A DNA stretch of 6,283 bases, taken from Saprospiraceae bacterium (GTDB taxonomy: Bacteria > Bacteroidota > Bacteroidia > Chitinophagales > Saprospiraceae). The notes beneath the pieces were generated by a model. It had not been told where the DNA came from, ran no database searches, and saw nothing but the letters and a program-made list of their open reading frames with translations. The DNA is taken from assembly GCA_020630045.1 (NCBI GenBank), contig JAHDCE010000206.1, positions 817 through 7,099 of the forward strand. The letters run 5' to 3'. Below, piece after piece: positions 1-6,283 of the stretch. Each line of letters starts with the position of its first letter. Within the stretch, counting starts at the first letter, position 1. A program made the position numbers and the translations under genes.

Positions 1-1
1 G

Positions 2-1054
2 GGACATGGTCCACAAATCAAATCAGCCGAAGTCGTCAAAAATGAATCCTACAACTATGAACCATGTTTCAAATATGTCAAACCCATTATTGAATCCGCT
101 GACCTGGCCATTGGTAATTTAGAAGTCACTCTCCCCGGCGAACCACCATATAAGGGGTATCCAAAATTTAGAACACCCGATGACTTGGCAAAAGCACTTC
201 GAATGACAGGCTTCGATTTTTTAGTCACCTCCAACAACCATTCGAATGACTCCGGATTACAAGGAGTCAATCATACCATTGACGTTTTACAATCTTGGGG
301 ATTTTACCAAACCGGAACTTTTAAAAACCAGATGGACCGCGATGCATTTTATCCACTGATCATGTATCGTGATGATTTTAAAATTGCATTCCTAAATTAT
401 ACTTATGACACAAATGGAATTCCCACCACCCCACCATCCATAGTTAATGAAATTGATGAAGAGCAAATTGAGGCTGACATGAAAATGGCACAACTCCTAC
501 AACCGGATATTATTATTGTCCTCATGCATTGGGGACCGGAGTATGCCATTATAGAAAGTAAGAAGCAAGATGCCTTGGCCAAAAAAATATTAAACTGGGG
601 AGCCGATCTGATTATTGGTGCTCACCCACATGTTGTACAACCCATTCGAGCCGGCAATGTTGAACGCCCCGATGGAACGAAAGAAGAGATACTTGTCGCT
701 TACTCATTGGGAAATTTCATTTCCAACCAAACCAAACCCAAAACGGATGGCGGCATTATATTTGAAATAGAATTAATAAAAAATCAAAAGACAAAAAAAG
801 TTACACTGGGAGAACATCATTATATCCCGGTCTGGCGTTATATCCACAAAGATAAAACTGGCAAATCGACCTATCATGCCATTCCGATTTCAGCATTTGA
901 AAATGGAAGTGAATCTAAAATCGAAATGACCAAGAAGGACATCAACGCCATGAATAAATATGCGAAACATGTCCGCGAACATTTGTCGCAATCCAATAGC
1001 ACAGAAAGAAAAATTCCGGTTTCGGATTTAGAACAAGTACTCAACCAAAAGTAA
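2..1054 (+). CDS. CapA-family (PGA_cap) metallophosphatase-like protein, 5' partial
   Basis: The frame is open from base 2, so the gene enters from outside the window; 350 residues are visible. The TTG at 185 is not the start, because conserved family sequence lies upstream of it: GHGPQI at the left edge (the end of the usual D-x-M-x-GH metal motif) and GNLE at 113-124. Further hallmarks of the capsule-synthesis CapA fold, a calcineurin-like metallophosphatase relative, are SNNHSND at 230-250, HWGPEY at 527-544, GAHPHVVQP at 617-643 and YSLGNF at 701-718. All the metal-ligand motifs that can be seen are intact. Family members are usually about 350-420 residues, so perhaps 20-60 residues, including any signal peptide, are missing. 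The founding member acts in poly-gamma-glutamate capsule formation, but no other capsule genes are visible, so the substrate is unknown. It ends 7 bases before folA, so the two are probably co-transcribed. Confidence 0.9.
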   Translation, partial: GHGPQIKSAEVVKNESYNYEPCFKYVKPIIESADLAIGNLEVTLPGEPPYKGYPKFRTPDDLAKALRMTGFDFLVTSNNHSNDSGLQGVNHTIDVLQSWGFYQTGTFKNQMDRDAFYPLIMYRDDFKIAFLNYTYDTNGIPTTPPSIVNEIDEEQIEADMKMAQLLQPDIIIVLMHWGPEYAIIESKKQDALAKKILNWGADLIIGAHPHVVQPIRAGNVERPDGTKEEILVAYSLGNFISNQTKPKTDGGIIFEIELIKNQKTKKVTLGEHHYIPVWRYIHKDKTGKSTYHAIPISAFENGSESKIEMTKKDINAMNKYAKHVREHLSQSNSTERKIPVSDLEQVLNQK

Positions 1055-1061
1055 AATATCC

Positions 1062-1565
1062 ATGATCGTATCTGCCATAGTCGCCATTGCTGAAAACAAT
1101 GTCATGGGAAAAGACAATGACATTCCTTGGTATCTCCCGGCCGACCTGAAGTATTTTAAAAAGACGACTCTGGGACACCATATTATCATGGGAAGAAAAA
1201 CATATCAATCCATCGGCAATCCACTTCCCAAGAGAACCAATATCATCATTACCCGAAATCCATTTTTTATTGCGAGTGGATGCATCTCCACCAATAGCAT
1301 TGAACAAGCATTAAGTGTGGCATTGGAAAATGGAGAAGAAGAAGCCTTCATTATTGGCGGAGCGGAAATCTATAAATTAAGTATTCCTTACTTGGATAAA
1401 CTTTATATTACCAAAGTTGATTTAAATATAAAAGGCGATACTTTTTTTCCGGAAATTGATTTTTCAAATTGGAATCTAATTAGTGAAGAACCGCACGAAA
1501 AAAATGGAAAAAACGAATTCGATTACACATTTAAAGTTTACCACAAAATAGAAACGGAAGCGTAA
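1062..1565 (+). CDS. folA: Dihydrofolate reductase
   Basis: This 167-residue protein reduces dihydrofolate to tetrahydrofolate with NADPH in the cytosol, feeding thymidylate, purine and methionine synthesis. Length and motifs match chromosomal DHFRs along the whole chain. The Met20-loop equivalent I21-P22-W23 is followed by LPADLKYFK, with catalytic acid D28 (E. coli Asp27). The NADPH-binding GRKTYQSIG is at 44-52, LPKRTNIII at 55-63, the IIGGAEIY dinucleotide motif at 97-104 and GDTFFP at 125-130. The ATG at 1062 gives the canonical N-terminus (MIVSAIVAIAENNVMG). No Shine-Dalgarno is visible upstream, as is usual in Bacteroidota. The gene follows the CapA-like gene by 7 bases, pointing to an operon. 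No thymidylate synthase gene, its frequent partner, is in view. Nothing suggests a trimethoprim-resistant dfr cassette. Confidence 0.97.
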   Translation: MIVSAIVAIAENNVMGKDNDIPWYLPADLKYFKKTTLGHHIIMGRKTYQSIGNPLPKRTNIIITRNPFFIASGCISTNSIEQALSVALENGEEEAFIIGGAEIYKLSIPYLDKLYITKVDLNIKGDTFFPEIDFSNWNLISEEPHEKNGKNEFDYTFKVYHKIETEA

Positions 1566-1610
1566 TTCAATTTCACGATTCATATTTATTAAACCAATAC
1601 AAACCCAAAC

Positions 1611-3020
1611 ATTAAATACTTAAAGTATATATTAATATTGATTTTAGGAGTGTTGCCTTTTTTCGGAAATGGGCAAACTAATAACCATGTACAGATTTCA
1701 AATATTGAAATAGAAGGAAATAAAAGAACGCGAGAAAATATCATTTTAAGAGAATTGGATTTTCACGTAGGCGACTCGATTCCGATGTCTAATCTCAATA
1801 CTAGAATCGAAAAAAACAAAACACTACTCCTAGCAACTGGTCTTTTTTTAATGGTTGATATGAACATTAAAGAATGGTCGGATGATTTTAATATTGAAAT
1901 AAGCATTAGTGTAAAAGAGGCCGGATATTTTTTCCCGCTACCAATATTTGAATTAGCGGATAGAAATTTCAATGTTTGGTGGAATCAGTTCAATCGTGAT
2001 TTCAAAAGAGTTAACTTCGGATTGAGTCCCATTATTTCTAATATTTCCGGAAGGAAAGATTTATTGAAAGGAACAGTACAATACGGATACACCCAAAAAC
2101 TAGAACTTTCATATACCTTACCTTCTATCAACAAAAAACAAACGGTCGGTTTGACCACCAATGTATTGATGACCCGCAATAAAGAAATCGGTTATCAAAC
2201 ACAAGAAAACATCGTCGACTTTTTTAGAGCAGATGACAAAATCATGTTTCGCAGATTTCGATATGGAATCGGATTCACCTATCGCCCGAAGTTATACCAA
2301 ACCCATTTATTCCAAAGTACATTTTATCATCGTACCATCAACAGCCAAGTTTCAGAACTCAATCCCGAATTCTTTTTAAATGGTGATGAGAAACAACGCT
2401 TCTTCGCTATCCAATATCAATTCGAACATAACCGGCTCGACTTAAGAGCCTATCCGATTAAAGGTCATTTTGTCGGTGTTCGAGTTATAAAGGAAGGTAT
2501 CGGTCTATTCAATGATATCAATAGATTTTATGTCCGTGGAACATTGGGCTATTATTACCCATTCAAAAAAAATGAAAAATATAGTATCGCCACCGCTGCC
2601 CGGGGACGAGTACATTTTCAAAGACAACAAGCCCCCTATTACAATAATACCGCACTAGGATATTTCGCCGACTATTTGAGAGGCTATGAATTATACGCCA
2701 TTGACGGTATGGATTATATCTATTTGAAAACCGCATTGCGTTATCAAATTTGGAGTCGCAACATCGATTGGAAAAAAGCCATGCCCGTCAAAAAGTTAAG
2801 AGTAATGCCACTCCGCGTTTTCTTAAGTACCCATGTTGATATGGGATATGTCAACGACCCATATTATACGGAAAACAACCCATTGGCAAATGATTATTTA
2901 ATCAGTGCAGGAGTCGGACTCAACTTCGTTCTCTATATCGACAAAGTCGTTCAAGTAGAATACAGTGTCAACAAGATGGGAGAAAAAGGATTATATTTAC
3001 ATTTCAACCTAGCGTTATAA
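1611..3020 (+). CDS. Compact Omp85/BamA-TamA-family outer-membrane protein with one POTRA domain
   Basis: Numbering is from the proposed ATT start at 1611 (469 residues). Residues 1-21 form a signal peptide: lysines at 2 and 5, a hydrophobic run, then GNG|Q. Residues 29-104 are a single POTRA domain (I-x-x-I-x-I-x-G-N-K-R-T-R, REL, GD, then LFLMVDMNI). The rest is a Bac_surface_Ag beta-barrel, with FPLP, DRNFNVWW and SGRKDLL near its start and the Omp85 L6 lock motif LRGY at 356-359. The C-terminus GLYLHFNLAL has the alternating pattern of a closing strand but ends in Leu rather than Phe or Trp. BamA itself has five POTRAs and is about 800 residues, so this is a short relative; its cargo or partner is unknown. 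The conventional start TTG at 1638 leaves only 12 residues before the junction, with no basic residue, so it is disfavoured. It lies 45 bases after folA and 38 before nadK. Confidence 0.87.
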   Translation: MKYLKYILILILGVLPFFGNGQTNNHVQISNIEIEGNKRTRENIILRELDFHVGDSIPMSNLNTRIEKNKTLLLATGLFLMVDMNIKEWSDDFNIEISISVKEAGYFFPLPIFELADRNFNVWWNQFNRDFKRVNFGLSPIISNISGRKDLLKGTVQYGYTQKLELSYTLPSINKKQTVGLTTNVLMTRNKEIGYQTQENIVDFFRADDKIMFRRFRYGIGFTYRPKLYQTHLFQSTFYHRTINSQVSELNPEFFLNGDEKQRFFAIQYQFEHNRLDLRAYPIKGHFVGVRVIKEGIGLFNDINRFYVRGTLGYYYPFKKNEKYSIATAARGRVHFQRQQAPYYNNTALGYFADYLRGYELYAIDGMDYIYLKTALRYQIWSRNIDWKKAMPVKKLRVMPLRVFLSTHVDMGYVNDPYYTENNPLANDYLISAGVGLNFVLYIDKVVQVEYSVNKMGEKGLYLHFNLAL

Positions 3021-3058
3021 GCACATCCGGTCGAGTGCGGATATTCCCAATTTGAGAT

Positions 3059-3946
3059 ATGATTGTATTCATATATAGCAGAGTTTTCAAAAAAAAGGAT
3101 GCACCTTACATTCAGCATCTTTTCGACCTCTTACACGAATATCAATTTACCACATTCGTACATACTCCATACCTGGAACAAATCAATGACCACATCGACT
3201 TCCCCAGGAAAGTCGGAACATTCGATGATGGCCGCGATTTCAAAATCAGGGAAGTGGATTTTGTTATTACCCTAGGAGGAGACGGAACCATCCTTCATGC
3301 TGCAACACTCATTTTCGGCAACACCGTCCCGATAGTAGGCATCAATCTTGGCCGGTTAGGATTTTTGGCAAGTGTCAGTAAAGACTATATCCGATCCTGC
3401 ATTATACACATGCACACCGGCGACTATATCGTAGAGTCAAGAAGACTCCTCCAATTGGAATGCAATTCCCAAGAACCCATCTTCGATGGTAAGATGGTTG
3501 CCCTGAATGACTTCACCATTCTCAAGCGGGATACTTCATCCATGATTACGATTCACACATATATCAATGGAGAATTCCTCAATTCATATTGGGCCGATGG
3601 TATCATCGTAGCGACACCGACCGGATCTACCGGATACTCATTGAGTTGCGGCGGTCCTATTATATTTCCGAATTCGGGCAACTTTGTATTGACTCCCGTC
3701 GCACCACATAACTTGAATGTTCGTCCCATCGTCATCTCTGACAAATCCGTTCTTTCATTCGAAGTCGAAGGTCGTGCGGAAAATTATTTATGTACATTGG
3801 ATTCCCGATTCGAAACAGTCACTTCGGATTTTCAATTTGCAATAAGAAGAGCTGATCACGATATTAAACTTGTACGTTTTCCCGATCGGGAATTCCTTTG
3901 GACAATACGTGAAAAATTGGATTGGGGCAAAGACAGCAGGAATTAA
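3059..3946 (+). CDS. nadK: NAD kinase (ATP or polyphosphate dependent)
   Basis: This 295-residue cytosolic enzyme phosphorylates NAD to NADP, the only de novo route to NADP. Its length is that of Bacteroidota NadK. Diagnostic motifs are all present in order: GGDGT at 73-77 with the catalytic Asp75, NLGRLGFL shortly after, the ND motif at 150-151, and the TPTGSTGYS glycine-rich loop at 186-194 followed by CGGPI. The late RPIVISD segment and the C-terminal beta-rich domain are also typical. The ATG at 3059 directly precedes the first beta strand (MIVFIYSRVF), so the start is secure. The spacer after the Omp85 gene is only 38 bases and holds no promoter box that I can see, so transcription probably continues from upstream. 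Its product would supply NADPH for FolA encoded in the same run. It appears to be the last gene of that run. Confidence 0.97.
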   Translation: MIVFIYSRVFKKKDAPYIQHLFDLLHEYQFTTFVHTPYLEQINDHIDFPRKVGTFDDGRDFKIREVDFVITLGGDGTILHAATLIFGNTVPIVGINLGRLGFLASVSKDYIRSCIIHMHTGDYIVESRRLLQLECNSQEPIFDGKMVALNDFTILKRDTSSMITIHTYINGEFLNSYWADGIIVATPTGSTGYSLSCGGPIIFPNSGNFVLTPVAPHNLNVRPIVISDKSVLSFEVEGRAENYLCTLDSRFETVTSDFQFAIRRADHDIKLVRFPDREFLWTIREKLDWGKDSRN

Positions 3947-3983
3947 TATTGAAATAAGAATCACATCCCTAACTTAAGTATCC

Positions 3984-4023
3984 GACCATAAATAATCAGG
4001 GAATATGCTTTTCCGGTCTTTTT
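3984..4023 (+). terminator. Weak candidate terminator after nadK
   Basis: GACC at 3984-3987 can pair with GGTC at 4015-4018. A second short stem, GGAA at about 4000-4003 with TTCC at 4011-4014, stacks inside it. A run of five T follows at 4019-4023. The stems are short and the outer loop is large, so this is only a possible end point for the upstream operon; the stronger hairpin at 4047-4071 is the alternative. Confidence 0.25.
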
Positions 4024-4041
4024 GCCTTATCCTTCGTACAG

Positions 4042-4089
4042 TCCTCAACTTGGTAGCTACGGCTACCAGTTTCCGGGCTTTCCTCGACT
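4042..4089. repeat. GC-rich hairpin flanked by short direct repeats
   Basis: GGTAGC (4052-4057) and GCTACC (4062-4067) form a perfect 6-bp stem with a TACG tetraloop. AACT (4047-4050) and AGTT (4068-4071) extend it to 10 bp with a single bulged T at 4051. The structure is bracketed by TCCTCAACT (4042-4050) and TCCTCGACT (4081-4089), a 9-base direct repeat with one mismatch. A further near-repeat, TTTCCGG(T/G)CTTT, occurs at 4010-4021 and 4070-4081. No T-run follows the stem, so it is not a classical intrinsic terminator. It could be a terminator of another kind, a protein-binding site, or a copy of a dispersed REP-like repeat. I see it only once in this window. Confidence 0.6.
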
Positions 4090-4104
4090 AAAACAAAAAC
4101 ACAC

Positions 4105-4161
4105 ATGAAAATCATTATTCAATTACTTTTGCTCGAATACTTAAAACAAAACCCAATATGA
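4105..4161 (+). other. 18-codon upstream reading frame, possible leader peptide
   Basis: ATG at 4105 opens a frame encoding MKIIIQLLLLEYLKQNPI, whose TGA at 4159-4161 overlaps the ATG of the next gene as ATGA. The overlap is the usual geometry for translational coupling. The hydrophobic start also resembles a signal-peptide N-terminus. Against it, the predicted promoter at 4124-4131 lies inside this frame, so a transcript starting there would not contain its ATG. Chance occurrence is quite possible. Confidence 0.2.
4124..4131 (+). promoter_or_regulatory. Bacteroidota-type -7 promoter box (TAnnTTTG)
   Basis: TACTTTTG matches the Bacteroidota primary sigma factor -7 consensus TAnnTTTG exactly. 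It lies 26 bases before the ATG at 4158, giving a predicted short leader of about 15-20 bases. No TTG-type -33 element is seen at the expected distance upstream, so the promoter may be weak or activator dependent. It would separate the accessory pair from the upstream operon. Confidence 0.4.
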
Positions 4162-5567
4162 AATATAAAAACTATTTCACTCCCTACCTTTTTATATCCA
4201 TACTAATATTTTTCTATTGCAATATAACCATTGCACAATCTCCTGATTACACACACAGAATCAATAAAATAGAAACATACGAATTCGACAAAGAAAACAA
4301 CAAAAAGCTAAGCACATCTACCATATTCAAATACAAAAAAAACAAACTATACGCAATTGCAATATTTGGTAAAAATAGTTTTTTTAAGTCATCTCAAACC
4401 TACAATGAACGTAGATATATGACTTCCCCAATATCTGCAAAAACAAATATTCAACCTTCAATTGATATTCCAATTGATTGGAATAAAACAAAAGGAACAA
4501 TATTCATTTATATTGATTTAAAAAATAAAAAAGAAGAATATCAATATCGATATAACAAAGACAAAAAAAATTGGATGCTCTTCAGTAGCATGAAAGACTC
4601 GTTAAATACAAATGGTCTATTAGTAGAACGACATCATTTCTTGGATAACTCTAGAGAAGATTCCTCTATACAAGAAAGCATTGAAACATACACTTATCAA
4701 GACACCTTACTTACCCAACTCACCAGTAAATCCAGAAAAGGTGGAAAAGGAAATCCATGGCAATATCAACGAAAAGAAATCATGGAATACAACGGCGATA
4801 AGATGACGCTAAAACAAGTTCATTTTTATAGTCCGACAAAAAATAAATTTGTCCTAACAAGAGAAGATAAATGGGAATATAAAAACAATACGATTGTTCA
4901 TTCTTATTTAGAAAAAAGGGGAGATACTGGGAAAATCATTCAACGACTTAAAACAATAACAACATTAGACAAATCGAAAAATCCTATTGAAACAAAGTAC
5001 TTTGAATGGGATCCAAAAGAAAAAGAGTTATATCTAAAGTTAGAAACAAAGCACACTTTTAAAAACCAATTAAAAACAAAAGATCTCACACTCAACCACT
5101 ACAATTCAGGAACAGATTACCATGAAAGACAATACGAATATGATCGTAAAAACAGAGTCGTTAAATCAATACAAAAAATAAAAAGACAACAAGATCAAGA
5201 TTGGAAAATCAGTAATGAAAAAACATACTCATATACAAATGACAACACTCAATACTCCTCATATTCAGAAACAAAAAACAATACAAAAAATGAAATGAAT
5301 ATTGATTTTGACAAATACAATAACCCGATAAAAAAACAAACTATTACAAATAATAAAAAACGGGAAATCACAATTGAACACAACACCGATATATTATTCA
5401 AACAACTGATTCCAATTAAAAACTACATTCAATTTAGAATTGGAATAAATGATAACCATTGGATGCCTGTCAATATTCCAATTAAAAAAACAACATACAA
5501 ATACAACGGTGATGAAAAAATAATCAAAAAAGAAGTCGAATTTATTTACGAAAACATAAATCAGTGA
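4158..5567 (+). CDS. Secreted Lys/Asn/Tyr-rich protein with irregular YD-like beta repeats, function unknown
   Basis: I do not recognise a named family for this 469-residue protein. Residues 1-26 form a clear signal peptide (MKYKNYF, hydrophobic core to about 20, TIA|Q cleavage). C21 is not in a lipobox, so export to the periplasm or beyond as a soluble protein is most likely. The mature chain is charged, low in Gly and Ala, and has a recurring aromatic-x-Tyr followed by D/N/K turn element: FKY 58-60, YTY 178-180, EYNGD 210-214, WEY 239-241, YEYDRKNR 326-333, YSY 357-359 and YKYNGD 447-452. This resembles degenerate YD/Rhs-type or other beta-strand repeats but is too irregular and short for an Rhs shell. 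No enzymatic or toxin motif and no type IX sorting domain is visible at the C-terminus. The stop is one base before the start of the Imm11-like gene, so the two are probably coupled. The coding sequence is more A-rich than the genes upstream. Confidence 0.8.
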   Translation: MKYKNYFTPYLFISILIFFYCNITIAQSPDYTHRINKIETYEFDKENNKKLSTSTIFKYKKNKLYAIAIFGKNSFFKSSQTYNERRYMTSPISAKTNIQPSIDIPIDWNKTKGTIFIYIDLKNKKEEYQYRYNKDKKNWMLFSSMKDSLNTNGLLVERHHFLDNSREDSSIQESIETYTYQDTLLTQLTSKSRKGGKGNPWQYQRKEIMEYNGDKMTLKQVHFYSPTKNKFVLTREDKWEYKNNTIVHSYLEKRGDTGKIIQRLKTITTLDKSKNPIETKYFEWDPKEKELYLKLETKHTFKNQLKTKDLTLNHYNSGTDYHERQYEYDRKNRVVKSIQKIKRQQDQDWKISNEKTYSYTNDNTQYSSYSETKNNTKNEMNIDFDKYNNPIKKQTITNNKKREITIEHNTDILFKQLIPIKNYIQFRIGINDNHWMPVNIPIKKTTYKYNGDEKIIKKEVEFIYENINQ

Positions 5568-5568
5568 T

Positions 5569-6219
5569 ATGCTCTTACTCCAATACTATGAACTTAAACC
5601 TTGTTCTGATATTTCAGTTACGGGAACATACGAGCAAATCAATGTTCCGATGTCTTTAAAATATTACAAACAACCCAATACATACAAAATATTAGAATAC
5701 AAATCATTCCCCAAAAACACACCTGACTTATCATACTTCCCACTTAAACCCGGCACAAAACTAACAGACATCATGAGTGCTTTCGCTCCTCCGATTTCAA
5801 AGGGAATATTTACAGGAAAAAGATTTTACAATTTGGTCAAACAACACAAAATGACCAATGGCAAATGGTATCCAGCTTCTTTCATTTTTGAAAAAAGAAA
5901 AATAATAGAAAATTATCAATTTCTACATTTGATAGACAAGCCATCACACATCATCAATTTTCAAAAATCCGTTTTCGCTGACTTTTCAGAAAACGAAAAA
6001 GAAGTAAAATTAAACCCGGAAGATTATGATGACCTCCCAGATATGGTCGAGCCAAAAATCATTGTTCTCAATCAAACCATAGATATTTTCCGTTCGCCTT
6101 ATGATGTAAAAATATTGATATCCGAAAAACTCAAAGAAAAAATGGAACAAGAAAAACTGACAGGTTTTGAAACCCATAAATATGAACCTTGCGAATTCTT
6201 AGTATTCGGTCAAAAGTAA
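5569..6219 (+). CDS. Imm11-like (DUF1629) family protein, candidate immunity protein
   Basis: This 216-residue protein has no signal peptide or membrane segment and should be cytosolic. Its C-terminal part resembles the Imm11/DUF1629 family as I know it: a Tyr-rich beta region with NFQKSVFADF at about 130-139, DIFRSPYDVKILI near 172-184, then SEKLKEKMEQEKLTGFE at 185-201, which parallels the family's closing 'SEDIKEALE..G.TGVKF' helix. The N-terminus, with QYYELKP near residue 5, also fits. In that family, members neighbour polymorphic toxins and are predicted to neutralise them; few have been tested. The ATG at 5569 starts one base after the preceding TGA, and an in-frame stop at 5557-5559 prevents a longer N-terminus. 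The upstream secreted protein is the natural partner by position, but no toxin domain is visible in it. The family call rests on remembered motif similarity and needs a profile search. Confidence 0.6.
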   Translation: MLLLQYYELKPCSDISVTGTYEQINVPMSLKYYKQPNTYKILEYKSFPKNTPDLSYFPLKPGTKLTDIMSAFAPPISKGIFTGKRFYNLVKQHKMTNGKWYPASFIFEKRKIIENYQFLHLIDKPSHIINFQKSVFADFSENEKEVKLNPEDYDDLPDMVEPKIIVLNQTIDIFRSPYDVKILISEKLKEKMEQEKLTGFETHKYEPCEFLVFGQK

Positions 6220-6283
6220 TCTATAGAAACAGGCGAGTGGATTTTTGTGGTAGTCAAGGCGTGAAAACCGCGCATAGCCTAGC
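6220..6283. other. Noncoding tail, possibly one arm of an inverted repeat cut by the window edge
   Basis: After the TAA at 6217-6219 there is no supported reading frame. The segment from about 6231 (GGCGAGTGG, a T-run, then GTCAAGGCGTG and ACCGCGCATAGCCTAGC) is markedly richer in G and C than the flanking gene. From memory of Bacteroidota intergenic repeats it looks like the left arm of a long palindrome centred near GCCTAGC, but the other arm is not in the window. This is inference only. Confidence 0.25.

Noticed and set aside
185..187. TTG at 185 as the start of the CapA-like gene
   Set aside because: The same frame is open back to base 2 and encodes conserved family motifs (GHGPQI, GNLE), so the gene simply begins outside the window.
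55..270. Minus-strand reading frame of 71 codons at the left edge
   Set aside because: It is antisense to conserved CapA-family motifs and has no features of its own.
1041..1307. Minus-strand reading frame of 88 codons
   Set aside because: It lies opposite folA, whose motifs are complete, and its translation shows no recognisable domain.
1763..2179. Two minus-strand reading frames of 69 and 64 codons
   Set aside because: Both lie within the Omp85 gene on the opposite strand and have no supporting motif, spacing or start signal.
3021..3058. Separate promoter for nadK in the Omp85-nadK spacer
   Set aside because: There is no TAnnTTTG box in the 38 bases, so read-through from upstream is simpler.
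3063..3275. Plus-strand reading frame of 70 codons overlapping the start of nadK
   Set aside because: It is an out-of-frame shadow; the NAD kinase frame carries all the family motifs.
3553..3744. Minus-strand reading frame of 63 codons opposite nadK
   Set aside because: It is antisense to the conserved glycine-rich loop region of NAD kinase, which explains its openness.
4158..4230. Lipoprotein signal with C21 in the secreted protein
   Set aside because: The residues before the cysteine (FFY) do not fit a lipobox, while TIA|Q a few residues later is a good signal peptidase I site.
1..6283. CRISPR array, tRNA, rRNA or transposase
   Set aside because: I see no regularly spaced identical repeats, no cloverleaf-like segment and no transposase motifs in any frame.

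Overview
The window looks like a piece of a Bacteroidota chromosome, probably from a Saprospira-, Chitinophaga- or Sphingobacterium-like lineage. The reasons are AT-rich plus-strand genes with no Shine-Dalgarno sequences, signal peptides ending in a Bacteroidota-style 'A/G-Q' junction, a compact Omp85 protein of the type common in that phylum, and one TAnnTTTG promoter box. The exact genus cannot be read from this sequence. All six supported genes lie on the + strand.

Region 1 (1-3946) is a tight housekeeping run, probably one operon. It holds the 3' part of a CapA-type metallophosphatase (5' end outside the window), dihydrofolate reductase folA 7 bases later, a small outer-membrane Omp85/BamA-like protein with a single POTRA domain, and NAD kinase nadK 38 bases later. 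FolA uses NADPH and NadK makes NADP, so cofactor supply and folate reduction sit together, flanked by two envelope genes. The Omp85 gene has no ATG, GTG or TTG giving a complete signal peptide. An ATT at 1611 does, which suggests a rare AUU start or a damaged or misread start codon.

Region 2 (3947-4157) is a 211-base intergenic stretch. It contains a GC-rich near-perfect hairpin flanked by short imperfect direct repeats, a weak terminator-like structure, a TAnnTTTG promoter box and an 18-codon reading frame that overlaps the next gene by ATGA.

Region 3 (4158-6219) is accessory and more A-rich. It holds a secreted Lys/Asn/Tyr-rich protein with irregular YD-like beta repeats, followed one base after its stop by a cytosolic protein whose C-terminus resembles the Imm11 (DUF1629) immunity family. 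This pair, possibly a secreted effector or adhesin with its immunity protein, is the most interesting candidate here, although no toxin domain is recognisable. The last 64 bases are noncoding and may be half of a larger inverted repeat cut by the window edge.
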